From the NCBI RefSeq assembly GCF_903819435.1, contig NZ_CAIJDP010000060.1, positions 434,001-498,000 on the forward strand: 64,000 nucleotides of DNA, read 5' to 3'. Source of the stretch: Flavobacterium salmonis (lineage in GTDB: Bacteria; Bacteroidota; Bacteroidia; Flavobacteriales; Flavobacteriaceae). Position 1 is the stretch's first letter, and every line of letters begins with the position of its first letter. The position numbers and the translations under genes are program-made. The notes beneath the pieces are model-generated. The model was given only the letters and a program-made list of their open reading frames with translations. It did no database searches and was not told the origin of the DNA. Shown here piece by piece: positions 1-8,695 of this stretch.

Positions 1-114
1 GTAGGTTTTTCTAATGCTGAAAAAAGTGAACCTGTGTTTTATATCAATTCAGGTCCGGCTGTTTTAAAATCAATTTTAAATAATAAATACAACGTGATCC
101 AAAAGGATTTTTAA
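1..114 (+). CDS. C-terminal end of an unidentified protein (5' truncated)
   Basis: An open frame runs in from the left edge in frame 1 and stops at TAA 112-114, giving 37 residues that end in NVIQKDF. It reads as ordinary coding sequence but is too short for me to assign a family. It converges on the outer-membrane gene whose stop lies 6 bases away, and I see no hairpin terminator between them. Confidence 0.55.
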   Translation, partial: VGFSNAEKSEPVFYINSGPAVLKSILNNKYNVIQKDF

Positions 115-119
115 GCTAA

Positions 120-1355
120 TTATTCTATTTTTCGTTTAACGAACCAAATTCCGTCTAATGATAAATTAAGCGATAATTTATGATAATTTTCCTTTATCAA
201 CCCATCGCCAATCTTGCCTTTTTGTCCGTATGAATACGAAATATTAAGAGCCGAAAAAGTATTGTCGACAGGTAAAGTAACTCCAATAGAAATTGCAGCA
301 TTATTGACTCTTTTCCCATCAACTTCGAGATAACCTGTGTCAAAATTCACCCCAGTTCCATATTGAACTCTATCCCAATAACTTCTAATATCTTTATTTT
401 TTCTAAAACTAAACCCCAAGGCAAAGCGATCTTGGTTTACAAAATCACCATATAATTCTGATTGGTTTGTATCGCTCCAAAGACTTTTTTCGTAATCAAG
501 AGTCATAATTAAATTGTTTTTGAATCGTTTGCTGATTCCAAAACCAATTTCTAAAGGCATATAATAATCATCGGCATCAGAAGCTACATCAGATTCTATA
601 ACGCTTTCATTTGAATTGCTTATATTTTCTACAGTCTGAACTTTAGATGCTTTTATTTGACTTGGCACTTTAAAAGTCGAAGCAATAGTAAAAGTAGAGT
701 CAATTTTATATTGAGCTCCTAAAGTTGCACGTAAACCGCTATAATCTGTTTTTTTATTGATTGTTGTTAATGAATTTGAAATTAGATAACTTCTTTCATC
801 TGTAGTATTTCCAAAAAGCACAGTTCCCGTCACTCCCATTGCTAATTTTTTACTTAAACGATAACCGTATGAAAAATCAAAATTATTTAATCCACCAGAT
901 CCCTCTGCGTTCAAAGTATAATATTCCGAAGTATTTGAAATAGGCAATTTTAAATCTGAAATTTTGAATGAAGCACTCGAATATGGGCGCAAAGCAATAC
1001 TAAAAGCAGATTTTTTAGTTATCGGGAATGCAAAAGCAATATGCGAAAACTGAAAATTATTACGCTTTTCTGTTTTAGAACTACTCTGAAAGGTTGTTCC
1101 AATCGCTTTTCCTCCAATTTCAAACATAAAATGATTGAGTGGCACATAACCTAATGAAGCGGGATTGAGGTTGTTAATAAAAGTATCTGATGGAAGTGCA
1201 ATTCCGGAAGAGCCAATTGAAGGAATTGAACCATAATCTGCTTCATATATACTTCCTAAACCATATAATGAATAAGGAGAACTGGAAATACTTTGCGAAA
1301 ATGAGGTTACATACATTAAAATGAAGCAACTTAAAAAGGCGATTTTATTTTTCAT
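120..1355 (-). CDS. Outer membrane beta-barrel protein (FadL/OmpP1-like style)
   Basis: 411 residues with a clear N-terminal signal peptide ending near SFSQ at about residue 21. The mature part has alternating hydrophobic and polar residues, many aromatics and a C-terminal strand-rich end, as in Bacteroidota outer-membrane barrels. The early segment with FINNLNPASLGY resembles the N-terminal plug of FadL/OmpP1-type transporters. That resemblance is an inference from pattern, and no substrate can be named. The start codon directly follows the stop of the upstream DUF4270 gene, so the two are almost certainly co-transcribed and may act together at the outer membrane. Confidence 0.7.
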   Translation of the reverse strand: MKNKIAFLSCFILMYVTSFSQSISSSPYSLYGLGSIYEADYGSIPSIGSSGIALPSDTFINNLNPASLGYVPLNHFMFEIGGKAIGTTFQSSSKTEKRNNFQFSHIAFAFPITKKSAFSIALRPYSSASFKISDLKLPISNTSEYYTLNAEGSGGLNNFDFSYGYRLSKKLAMGVTGTVLFGNTTDERSYLISNSLTTINKKTDYSGLRATLGAQYKIDSTFTIASTFKVPSQIKASKVQTVENISNSNESVIESDVASDADDYYMPLEIGFGISKRFKNNLIMTLDYEKSLWSDTNQSELYGDFVNQDRFALGFSFRKNKDIRSYWDRVQYGTGVNFDTGYLEVDGKRVNNAAISIGVTLPVDNTFSALNISYSYGQKGKIGDGLIKENYHKLSLNLSLDGIWFVKRKIE

Positions 1356-2678
1356 TTAATAAGAGAGGTAATAAATTTTCAATTGAATTTTATTATTCAC
1401 ATGCTTTTGATCACCTAATACAAGCCTGTTTACGCCTTTATTAATATTTGGCAAAACAAAAACCAGCGATGATCTGGAATCTGATTGTTTAAGCATTTCT
1501 TTCTGCAAAAAATTCCCAAGTGATAATGAGTATTGTACATTTTCATTAAACTCATCACTTTCCTTGTTTAGCGTAGCGTATAGCGCGGTACCTGAGGAGC
1601 TATTTAAAGTACTGCTAATCCTGTTTAATTTATCTGCAACATATACCCGCAATGAATCAGCCAAAGGATACTTTTCAGAATACGTATTATTAACTGGTTT
1701 TACAATCAATTGGGCATCAACAATTGCACCTTTATCTGATATGTACTTAAGCTGTTTTATGTTTGGAAAATCAATTCGGCAAGCCAAACCGGTTCCAGAC
1801 TGAATATAACTTTGATTATTGGTCAGCAAACTGGACAACTTACTGTTTGAAGCTGGCAAATTCTGAATTAAAGTACCGGTTTTATCCAGCGAAATGGCAT
1901 TGAATTGTTTAGTAGGATCCAAAAAAGTAAAATCTTTAATATACGACGTTTCGGTATCGCTTAAACTTTTAGAGTAATAAAGCCGTACTTTGCTGGTTAA
2001 AGCAAATCCAATTACACTTGAAGAATTTTCAGTTGACGGAACAAGTACGAACCCTTTCAAATATTCTGTAAAACTGTCAAAATCTGTAATCTCTCTTTGC
2101 TTAAATTTTTGAAAAAGTGCCTGTCCAAAAGCAACATCCATTTTAATATTGATCGAATCTTTTTCCAGTGGTCTGGGCTTATAGGAAATGGTTCCTAAAC
2201 TCTCCGGACTATAATTTAAAGATGAATTATTATAAAAAGAATCATCGTCCGTATTCGGTTTCACTTTCTGAATTAATCGATGAATATTAAATGTTTGTAC
2301 TTTGGTTGTATCTCCATAATAATAATTATCATATTTTAAAATCATGGAAATAGAATCGAAAACATAATTTGTTGCTTCTGTATCAGATGAACTACTGGCT
2401 AAACTATACGAATCTGAAGCCAATTGAAAATAACTGTTTGATTTTACCTTACCAAAAAGAGGATCATCATAGTTTCCAACCAAAATTTTGCTTTGATTAG
2501 ACGTAATAAGAGAATCGAAATTTATGGTCGCCATTTCGACCGTTACAGTATCGATTAAAATTACCTTGTTGTTTACTGCCAGATAATCAGATCCAACTAC
2601 GAATTCCCCTGCATCTGTATCTGTGCCACATGAAACTATTGCGAAGCCAAAAAACAACATCAATATAAACTTATACAT
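1356..2678 (-). CDS. DUF4270 family lipoprotein
   Basis: About 440 residues. The chosen ATG at 2678 gives a lipoprotein signal peptide with a lipobox ending at Cys17 (FAIVSC). An in-frame ATG at 2747 would add 23 residues that spoil the signal, and it lies upstream of the TATATTTG promoter box at 2695-2702, so it is rejected. The body resembles the DUF4270 family, abundant in Flavobacteriia and of unknown function: secreted and beta-rich, with the early GSDYL segment. It is followed without a gap by an outer-membrane barrel gene, which suggests a joint envelope role. Confidence 0.75.
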   Translation of the reverse strand: MYKFILMLFFGFAIVSCGTDTDAGEFVVGSDYLAVNNKVILIDTVTVEMATINFDSLITSNQSKILVGNYDDPLFGKVKSNSYFQLASDSYSLASSSSDTEATNYVFDSISMILKYDNYYYGDTTKVQTFNIHRLIQKVKPNTDDDSFYNNSSLNYSPESLGTISYKPRPLEKDSINIKMDVAFGQALFQKFKQREITDFDSFTEYLKGFVLVPSTENSSSVIGFALTSKVRLYYSKSLSDTETSYIKDFTFLDPTKQFNAISLDKTGTLIQNLPASNSKLSSLLTNNQSYIQSGTGLACRIDFPNIKQLKYISDKGAIVDAQLIVKPVNNTYSEKYPLADSLRVYVADKLNRISSTLNSSSGTALYATLNKESDEFNENVQYSLSLGNFLQKEMLKQSDSRSSLVFVLPNINKGVNRLVLGDQKHVNNKIQLKIYYLSY

Positions 2679-2694
2679 AATCCAATTTTTTGAA

Positions 2695-2702
2695 CAAATA
2701 TA
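2695..2702 (-). promoter_or_regulatory. -7 promoter box for the DUF4270-barrel operon
   Basis: The minus strand reads TATATTTG, a perfect match to the Bacteroidota TAnnTTTG element, 16 bases upstream of the chosen ATG. No -33 TTG is seen at the usual spacing. The position supports the start at 2678. Confidence 0.5.
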
Positions 2703-2885
2703 AAAGGCACATTTCTGGAGAACACTATAACATATACAATTCAGCATTTTTAGCCTATAGATAGTACAAAATCATCTACAACGGGTTTTAAAAGATCAAT
2801 ACCCTATTGAGCCTTAAAAATTGCCATTTCGTCTACCAAAAACAACCATACATATATCTTCTTTTTTTTAAGACAGGCTGCCCAT

Positions 2886-2893
2886 TACTTTTG
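2886..2893 (+). promoter_or_regulatory. -7 promoter box for the barrel-Kelch-kinase operon
   Basis: TACTTTTG matches TAnnTTTG and ends 17 bases before the ATG at 2911. No clear -33 TTG is seen at 17-23 bases upstream. Confidence 0.45.
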
Positions 2894-2910
2894 GACTAAT
2901 TAAAGAAGTA

Positions 2911-3753
2911 ATGAAAATAAAGGTTTTAGTTTGGTTGGTGTTTTTAGTTTGTACTTTAAGTATTAAGGCACAACAAAATCTTTGTGTCGATTTTAATTTA
3001 AAGAATGAACCAACAGAAGAAATTACTTTTAATGAAGTAAATAGCGTTATATCTGTTTCCAAAAAATTAAACGATAAAAATGAAATTACAAATAAACTGG
3101 AATACACAAATCTTACAATTAAATACGACGCCAGGGCTTATGAATCTTTTGAAAATCTGAATCAGTTTAATCGAATTCAAAACGAATTTAAAATTTCACA
3201 TAAAGTTTCTGATGCTACCAAATTAAATTTAGTCATTACACCAACAATTAATTTTCAACAAAATTTGGGTATTTCAGATGCAAGTGTTTTAGGAAGTTTT
3301 CAATTGAATCAACAATTAAATTCAAAAATAGCTTTAAACATTGGTTTTGAGAGATCAACAGTTTTCGGTTCACCCAAATTCATACCTACAATATCATTTT
3401 CTGGAAAAATAAACAATCAAAGCAGCTTAATAATAGGCTTTCCGGATTCTAAACTTACTTATTCTAATAATGAACGAAACCAATTTAGTTTGAGTAATAG
3501 CTATAATGGTAGTTTTTACAATCTGGATGAATCTGTTGGTTTATACACTACGGCAGCAAAAATAAGCACTTCCCAAATGACAACTGCACTAGAATATGAA
3601 AGGAATATGGATAAAAACTGGTTCATAAATTTTAAAGCTGGTTATGACTTCGACAAAAAATATAATCTTTTGGACGAAAACAATCATAAATTATATGATT
3701 TTAATACCGGCAACGGTTACATTTTAAGCATTGGGATCAAATACAAACAATAA
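2911..3753 (+). CDS. Secreted, probably outer-membrane beta-barrel protein
   Basis: 280 residues with a signal peptide cleaved after about SIKAQ (residue 21). The mature protein is a regular series of amphipathic strands, many of the form KLNLVITPTINF, and ends in a strand typical of small outer-membrane barrels. I do not recognise a named family. It is the first gene of a likely operon, 15 bases ahead of the Kelch lipoprotein and then the DUF4907 and histidine-kinase genes. It could be an outer-membrane partner of the Kelch protein, but that rests on position only. Confidence 0.6.
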   Translation: MKIKVLVWLVFLVCTLSIKAQQNLCVDFNLKNEPTEEITFNEVNSVISVSKKLNDKNEITNKLEYTNLTIKYDARAYESFENLNQFNRIQNEFKISHKVSDATKLNLVITPTINFQQNLGISDASVLGSFQLNQQLNSKIALNIGFERSTVFGSPKFIPTISFSGKINNQSSLIIGFPDSKLTYSNNERNQFSLSNSYNGSFYNLDESVGLYTTAAKISTSQMTTALEYERNMDKNWFINFKAGYDFDKKYNLLDENNHKLYDFNTGNGYILSIGIKYKQ

Positions 3754-3768
3754 ATAAATTTAAACACT

Positions 3769-4776
3769 ATGAATAATTTAAAAAAAGGAATATTATTCGC
3801 GGCACTATTTTCAAGTCTGTTTTTTATAGGCTGCAGTAATGATGACGAAGATGATGAATTAGTAGGAAACTGGATTAAAAAATCATCATTTGATGGGCCG
3901 GCTCGATCTAGTGCAACCAGTTTTATTATTGGAGATTATGCTTATATTGCTACTGGGTATACTGGAGACGAATATTTAAAAGATTTATGGGCCTACAACT
4001 CAAATGGAGATTATTGGGAACAAAAAGCTGATTTTACCGGAATTGGAAGAAGTTCTGCTTCTAGTTTTACATTAAACGAAAAAGGATACGTTGGTCTTGG
4101 GTATGATGGAACAAACAAACTGAAAGATTTTTATCAATACGATCCAAGCAGCAATTCATGGACACAAAAAACTGATTTTACAGGATCGGCACGTTATGGA
4201 GCAGTGGGTTTTCAGGTGGGTGGAAAAGCTTATTTTGGAACAGGTTATGATGGAAATTATTTAAAAGATTTTTATCAATATGATGATTCTGCTAATACGT
4301 GGACACTTGTTAGCGGTTTTAGCGGAAATAAAAGACGTAATGCAACAGTGTTTGTTATAAATGACAAAGCCTATTTAGGAACTGGTGTAAATAACAGTGT
4401 TAATCAGGTAGATTTTTGGGAGTTTAACCCCGCAACTGATGTTTGGACCAGACTTCGAGATATTGATCAGGATGATGATGATGATTACAGCTGGAATAAT
4501 GACTATGCTATAACCCGATCAAATGCATCCAGTTTCAGCTTAAACGGATTAGGATACGTTGTAGGAGGTGAAGGTATTAAAACTGTATGGGAATATAATC
4601 CTTCTACTGACTTATGGGAAGAAAGAACTGCACTCGAAGGAGCTGCCAGAACTGATGCCGTAGGTTTTGCAATTAACAATAGAGGTTTTTTAATGTTAGG
4701 AAGAATTGGCTCAACGTATTTCGATGATGCCTGGGAATTCAAACCGTTAGAAGAACAAAATGACGATGATAATTAA
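3769..4776 (+). CDS. Kelch-repeat lipoprotein
   Basis: 335 residues. A lipoprotein signal ends at Cys22 (FFIGCSND), followed by an acidic stretch. The rest is five or six Kelch units of about 45-50 residues, each with a pattern like ARSSATSFIIGDYAYIATGY followed by WxYNPxxDxW. This predicts a beta-propeller displayed at the cell envelope. Kelch propellers bind ligands or carbohydrates, but no enzymatic signature is visible. Asp-rich runs occur in the loop near residues 223-232 and at the C terminus. The last 17 bases overlap the next gene, so translation is probably coupled to the DUF4907 protein and the downstream sensor kinase. Confidence 0.85.
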   Translation: MNNLKKGILFAALFSSLFFIGCSNDDEDDELVGNWIKKSSFDGPARSSATSFIIGDYAYIATGYTGDEYLKDLWAYNSNGDYWEQKADFTGIGRSSASSFTLNEKGYVGLGYDGTNKLKDFYQYDPSSNSWTQKTDFTGSARYGAVGFQVGGKAYFGTGYDGNYLKDFYQYDDSANTWTLVSGFSGNKRRNATVFVINDKAYLGTGVNNSVNQVDFWEFNPATDVWTRLRDIDQDDDDDYSWNNDYAITRSNASSFSLNGLGYVVGGEGIKTVWEYNPSTDLWEERTALEGAARTDAVGFAINNRGFLMLGRIGSTYFDDAWEFKPLEEQNDDDN

Positions 4777-5101
4777 TGCCCCAAATTTAAAATTCTTCCG
4801 GAGAATATTCCGGAAGAATTTGCTTTTTATTCTATTTTTCCTGCAGTTGACAGCTTGTACAGAAAAAGAAACTTTGCACGTTGAATCTATAAAAACCGCA
4901 TCCGGCTGGGGATATACAATTTCGCATAAAGATAAAATTCTAATCAAGCAAACCATTATTCCGGTTATTAGCGAGGTCAAAAGTTTTAGTTCAGAGGAAG
5001 ATGCTTTAAAAGTGGCTGATTTAGTAGTAAAAAAGCTCAATCAAAATACATCACCATCGGTAACCAAAAATGATTTAATTTTATTAAAAATAAAAATGTA
5101 A
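4760..5101 (+). CDS. DUF4907 family lipoprotein-like protein
   Basis: 113 residues. A basic N-terminus and hydrophobic stretch end in LTACTE, a plausible lipobox near residue 33. The mature part holds GWGYTI, LIKQTIIPVI and a terminal segment of the kind seen in DUF4907 proteins, which in Bacteroidota commonly sit beside Kelch proteins. The start overlaps the Kelch gene by 17 bases, and an in-frame ATG at 4766 is an alternative. The TAA stop is directly followed by the kinase ATG. Function is unknown; position suggests a periplasmic partner of the Kelch protein or an input to the kinase. Confidence 0.7.
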   Translation: MTMIINAPNLKFFRRIFRKNLLFILFFLQLTACTEKETLHVESIKTASGWGYTISHKDKILIKQTIIPVISEVKSFSSEEDALKVADLVVKKLNQNTSPSVTKNDLILLKIKM

Positions 5102-6208
5102 ATGAATATCGGTGCCCTTAAAAATACAAATTCAAATAAAATTTTATTCCATGTTACGATATGGACTTTCTTTATATTGACATCACTGATTCAATTTTAT
5201 GAAAGCCCATTTAGAATCAACAATGATTTCTATGTACAATGGGGAACGGGAATTATTTTGTTTTATCTGAACTATTTTTATCTGGTGCCTGTTTTACTTT
5301 TAGAAAAAAAATACTGGCTCTTTTTTGTCTTTGTAATTGTATTAATTGTATTCTTTATGTTTATACGAATCAATTATTTTTTTCCTGAGTTTAATCATTT
5401 GCGGCCTCAAAAGATGATGTTCCCCAGAATGATGCCCGATGAAGCCAAAATGTTTGTTCGGGACGGTAGGATTCGTTCGCATAAGCAACCTCTTTTTTTT
5501 AAAATAGGCCCATCCTTTTTTTATCTTCTAATTACAGCCATTAGTACAATTATTAGAACCTTAACGGAATTTTATCAAAACCAACAAAACAAATTAATAG
5601 CCGAAACACATAGAACAAACACTGAATTGAATTATTTACGAAAACAAACTAATCCACATTTTCTCTTTAACTCTCTTAACAGTATCTATTCTTTGGCTCA
5701 CAAAAAATCTGATTTGGTCCCTGATGCCATCGTGACATTATCTGAATTAATGCGCTATATGCTGTATGAAACAGATAATAAAACGGTGGCTTTAGAAAAA
5801 GAAATAAATTATATTCAGAATTATATTGAATTACAAAAATTGAGGCTCAACAATATTGAAGCCATAGTTATAAACGTTCATGGCGATACTAAAAATAAAT
5901 TCATTGAACCTTTGTTATTAATTTCATTTATTGAAAATGCCTTTAAATACGGAACAGATTATAAAGGAGCTGCTCATGTAAAGATCAAAATTTTTATTCT
6001 AGAGAATAATCTAGATTTCTGGGTTGAAAACACTATCGAAAGCTATGAAAAAGATCCTGAAAATTCAGGCATCGGATTAGTAAATATCAAAAGCAGATTA
6101 GATTTGTTATATCCTAACGCACACGAATTGACGATAAAAGAAGATAAGCAATATTATCATGTACATCTACATTTAAAACTAGATAAAATTCAAACTGACA
6201 TTCATTAA
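5102..6208 (+). CDS. LytS-type sensor histidine kinase
   Basis: 368 residues. Four hydrophobic segments (about 14-33, 45-67, 71-94, 131-155) form a membrane sensor region with no recognisable periplasmic domain. A short coiled linker follows, then the His_kinase family core with the phosphoacceptor in TNPHFLFNSL (His186) and an ATPase N-box at LISFIENAFKYG (about 280). This is the LytS/YpdA class, which pairs with LytTR regulators. The gene begins directly after the DUF4907 stop, and its likely partner regulator follows after 116 bases. The signal sensed is unknown. Confidence 0.9.
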   Translation: MNIGALKNTNSNKILFHVTIWTFFILTSLIQFYESPFRINNDFYVQWGTGIILFYLNYFYLVPVLLLEKKYWLFFVFVIVLIVFFMFIRINYFFPEFNHLRPQKMMFPRMMPDEAKMFVRDGRIRSHKQPLFFKIGPSFFYLLITAISTIIRTLTEFYQNQQNKLIAETHRTNTELNYLRKQTNPHFLFNSLNSIYSLAHKKSDLVPDAIVTLSELMRYMLYETDNKTVALEKEINYIQNYIELQKLRLNNIEAIVINVHGDTKNKFIEPLLLISFIENAFKYGTDYKGAAHVKIKIFILENNLDFWVENTIESYEKDPENSGIGLVNIKSRLDLLYPNAHELTIKEDKQYYHVHLHLKLDKIQTDIH

Positions 6209-6259
6209 AATCAATACCAAACAAAGCTAGTTAATTTAATATTTTAACTAAATTTTAAA

Positions 6260-6289
6260 TTGTAAATCTTTCATTTAAAGCTACTTTTG
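6260..6289 (+). promoter_or_regulatory. Promoter of the LytTR response regulator
   Basis: A TTG at 6260-6262, a 19-base spacer, then TACTTTTG at 6282-6289 fit the Flavobacterium TTG-N17-23-TAnnTTTG consensus. Transcription would begin near 6295, downstream of an alternative TTG start at 6292, which supports the ATG at 6325. The regulator can thus be transcribed apart from its kinase. Confidence 0.65.
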
Positions 6290-6324
6290 ACTTGACCAAT
6301 TTATTAAAATTTAAATCGAAACAG

Positions 6325-7038
6325 ATGAGATGTGTAATTATTGATGACGAACCTTTAGCAGTCGATTTGTTAAAAGATTTTGTTAGCAAAGTTGAATCAT
6401 TAGAATTAATCACCACTTTCAACAATGCCATTGATGCCGTGTCTTTTATTAATCAAAATAATGTCGATTTAATTTTTCTCGATATTCAGATGCCTCATTT
6501 CTCAGGGATTGAATTTTTAAATACCATTGAAAAAAAACCTTTAGTTATTTTTACAACGGCTTATTCTGATTATGCTGTTGAAGGTTTTAACCTTGGTGCA
6601 GTTGATTACCTGGTAAAACCAATTCCGTTTCATCGCTTTTTAAAATCTGTAGTTAGGGCACAACAAATTTTAATTCCACCAACAGTTCAGGCTATTTCGG
6701 AAAGTACAACAGTCCCTGAATTAGAGCAGGATTTTATGTTCGTGAGAGCCGAATATGAAAATGTAAAAATGAATTTTTCGGATATATTATTTATCGAAGG
6801 ATTGAAAGATTATGTCAAAATCTACACTACAGATAACAAATTCACTCTGACACTCATCAGCTTGATAAAATTAGAAAATCTACTGTTCAGCAAAGGTTTT
6901 TCAAGAATTCACAGGTCATACATCATCAACATCAAGCATGTAAAATCAATACAAAAAAATAAGGTTTTGATTAGCGACAAACGCATTCCGATTAGTGAAA
7001 GCTATAAAAATGCTTTTTTCGAAAGAATCAATTTATAA
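6325..7038 (+). CDS. LytTR-family response regulator
   Basis: 237 residues from ATG 6325. The N-terminal receiver domain has the acidic pocket IIDDEP, the phosphoacceptor Asp53 in FLDIQMP, the Thr of FTTAYS and the Lys of YLVKPI. A linker leads to a C-terminal LytTR DNA-binding domain (about 135-237) with FSRIHRSYIINI. A TTG at 6292 would extend the frame by 11 codons but overlaps the promoter and is rejected. It lies downstream of a LytS-type kinase and is its probable partner. Targets are unknown; the envelope genes just upstream are the obvious candidates. Confidence 0.92.
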   Translation: MRCVIIDDEPLAVDLLKDFVSKVESLELITTFNNAIDAVSFINQNNVDLIFLDIQMPHFSGIEFLNTIEKKPLVIFTTAYSDYAVEGFNLGAVDYLVKPIPFHRFLKSVVRAQQILIPPTVQAISESTTVPELEQDFMFVRAEYENVKMNFSDILFIEGLKDYVKIYTTDNKFTLTLISLIKLENLLFSKGFSRIHRSYIINIKHVKSIQKNKVLISDKRIPISESYKNAFFERINL

Positions 7039-7040
7039 AT

Positions 7041-7559
7041 TCAATCTTCGTTTTTAAACCAGCCTGAATACATCACATAATTATTTGAAATACGCTCGAT
7101 TTCGCCTGCAAAATCTGACTGATCAATATCTTTCACTTTTTTGGCAGGAACACCGGCGTAAATACTTCCTGAAGTTACCACTGTGTTTTGTGTTAAAACT
7201 GCCCCGGCTGCAATAATCGAATTACTTTCGACAACACAATTATCCATTACGATAGCTCCCATTCCAATCAACACATTGTCATGAATAGTACAGCCATGTA
7301 CAATCGCATTGTGTCCTATTGAGACGTTATTACCAATAATTGTCGGATGTTTTTTATAGGTACAATGAATAATAGCACCATCCTGAATATTGACCTTATT
7401 CCCAATTTTAATAAAATTTACATCGCCACGAATCACAGCATTGAACCAAACACTACATGAATCACCAAAAATAACATCGCCAACAATAGTGGCATTTTCC
7501 GCAACATAACAATCATCAGGAATTATGGGAGACTTCCCGTTTACAGCTTTTATTAACAT
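7041..7559 (-). CDS. Gamma-carbonic anhydrase family hexapeptide-repeat protein
   Basis: 172 residues of left-handed beta-helix hexapeptide repeats such as NATIVGDVIFGDSCSVWFNA, with the conserved segments VIRGD, NIQDGAI, SIGHNAIVHGC and VLIGMGAIV. The His residues of IIHC, IGHN and VHGC fit the trimeric zinc site of the family. Many members (YrdA/PaaY-like) have unproven carbonic anhydrase activity, so catalysis is inferred. It follows the PorP/SprF gene by 12 bases in the same direction and converges tail to tail with the regulator, with a 2-base gap. Confidence 0.88.
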   Translation of the reverse strand: MLIKAVNGKSPIIPDDCYVAENATIVGDVIFGDSCSVWFNAVIRGDVNFIKIGNKVNIQDGAIIHCTYKKHPTIIGNNVSIGHNAIVHGCTIHDNVLIGMGAIVMDNCVVESNSIIAAGAVLTQNTVVTSGSIYAGVPAKKVKDIDQSDFAGEIERISNNYVMYSGWFKNED

Positions 7560-7571
7560 GATATTCTAAAT

Positions 7572-8573
7572 TTAATTAACCGCAGGACATTTACAATCGT
7601 ATCGTTCTCTGGTACAAAACAAATTAATCCCAAGAGTAATCTGATGATAACCGCCTGTATCAAATTTTACATCGCCTGTAACGTTTGAATATGTATAGGC
7701 AAACATGAATTTTTTATAATTAAGACCAATTATAGGTGTTATATACTGTAATTTTTGATTATTGGCTCCGCTTCCTGCGCTGTATCTTGCTCCGTCAAAA
7801 CTTCTTCTGTAAGACAATGCAGCCCATAAACTCCCAAAATCCATATTTTTATAAGCTTTCAAATTCAGATCAATAGACTTTTCTTTCGTTTTATCAAAAA
7901 ATTGAAATAAAATAGAAGGCTCCCAGGTAATATTTTCTGTTTTTCCAAAAACGTATCCTGCGCTAAAAAGAAATTTTCTCAAATTATCACTTTCATAATC
8001 AGTATATAATTGCCTTCTGGTTTCAATAAGTCCTTGAACAGTCGCGTGAGCATAAAAATCCAAAAAATTATACGAAGCTCCTACATCAACATTGAAGTAA
8101 GAATCTGTTTGAACTGATCCGAAAACAATTGGGTCAAAGACGCCTCCAAATGCAGTTTCATCCAACTGACTCTGAATAAAACCTCCGCTAATACCAAAAG
8201 AAAGCTGGTTTAAATCCAGTTCACTTCTTGAAAACATAATATGATGGGCATACGTAAGTTTGACCCCCTTTTGCGAATGATAACCATTTTTATCATTAAA
8301 AACGATAATACCAGCACCTGACCTTTCACCAACTCTACCATTAAAACTTAAGGTTTGCAAAGAGGGTGAATCATCCTGACCAAACCATTGTTTTCTGGCA
8401 GTCAATCTTATTTTGGCACAATTTGCTGCGCCAGCCATAGAGGGGTGAATCAAGTAATAATTATCAGACAAATAATCAGAGTATACCGGAATCCCTTCTT
8501 GCGAATAGGAATAAAGAGAAGTGATTATAAAAACAAATAAGATTCTGATTCTCAATTTCGTATAAGTCAACAT
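7572..8573 (-). CDS. PorP/SprF family type IX secretion membrane protein
   Basis: 333 residues with a signal peptide ending near SYSQ (about 25). The early motif PVYSDYLSDNYYLIHPSMAG followed by RKQWFG is the hallmark of PorP/SprF proteins. The rest is a beta barrel ending in a short Cys-containing tail. In Flavobacterium the family member SprF is needed to move the adhesin SprB to the surface, and paralogues usually sit beside a large type-IX cargo gene. No cargo gene is present here; the next gene is a carbonic-anhydrase homologue, probably in the same transcript. Confidence 0.88.
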   Translation of the reverse strand: MLTYTKLRIRILFVFIITSLYSYSQEGIPVYSDYLSDNYYLIHPSMAGAANCAKIRLTARKQWFGQDDSPSLQTLSFNGRVGERSGAGIIVFNDKNGYHSQKGVKLTYAHHIMFSRSELDLNQLSFGISGGFIQSQLDETAFGGVFDPIVFGSVQTDSYFNVDVGASYNFLDFYAHATVQGLIETRRQLYTDYESDNLRKFLFSAGYVFGKTENITWEPSILFQFFDKTKEKSIDLNLKAYKNMDFGSLWAALSYRRSFDGARYSAGSGANNQKLQYITPIIGLNYKKFMFAYTYSNVTGDVKFDTGGYHQITLGINLFCTRERYDCKCPAVN

Positions 8574-8639
8574 ATTAGATGCTTTTTAAATTTAACAAGA
8601 TTGATTACAAAAAGAATCTTAATTATTTTATTAAAAAAT

Positions 8640-8647
8640 CAAATATA
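8640..8647 (-). promoter_or_regulatory. -7 promoter box for the PorP/SprF-gamma-CA pair
   Basis: The minus strand reads TATATTTG, a perfect TAnnTTTG match, 67 bases upstream of the PorP/SprF ATG. No -33 TTG is found at 17-23 bases. Confidence 0.4.
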
Positions 8648-8695
8648 GCCATTAGTAGAAAATAACTTTATTAAATTTACAAAAAATATACAGAC

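Noticed and set aside
2679..2747. Upstream ATG extension of the DUF4270 gene
   Set aside because: The added 23 residues disrupt the lipoprotein signal, and the extension begins ahead of the TATATTTG promoter box.
3769..4776. Kelch gene as a DNA repeat region
   Set aside because: The repeats are protein-level propeller blades that diverge in DNA sequence, not recent tandem duplications.
6292..6324. TTG start for the response regulator
   Set aside because: It lies within a few bases of the predicted transcription start, and the receiver domain begins naturally at the ATG 6325.
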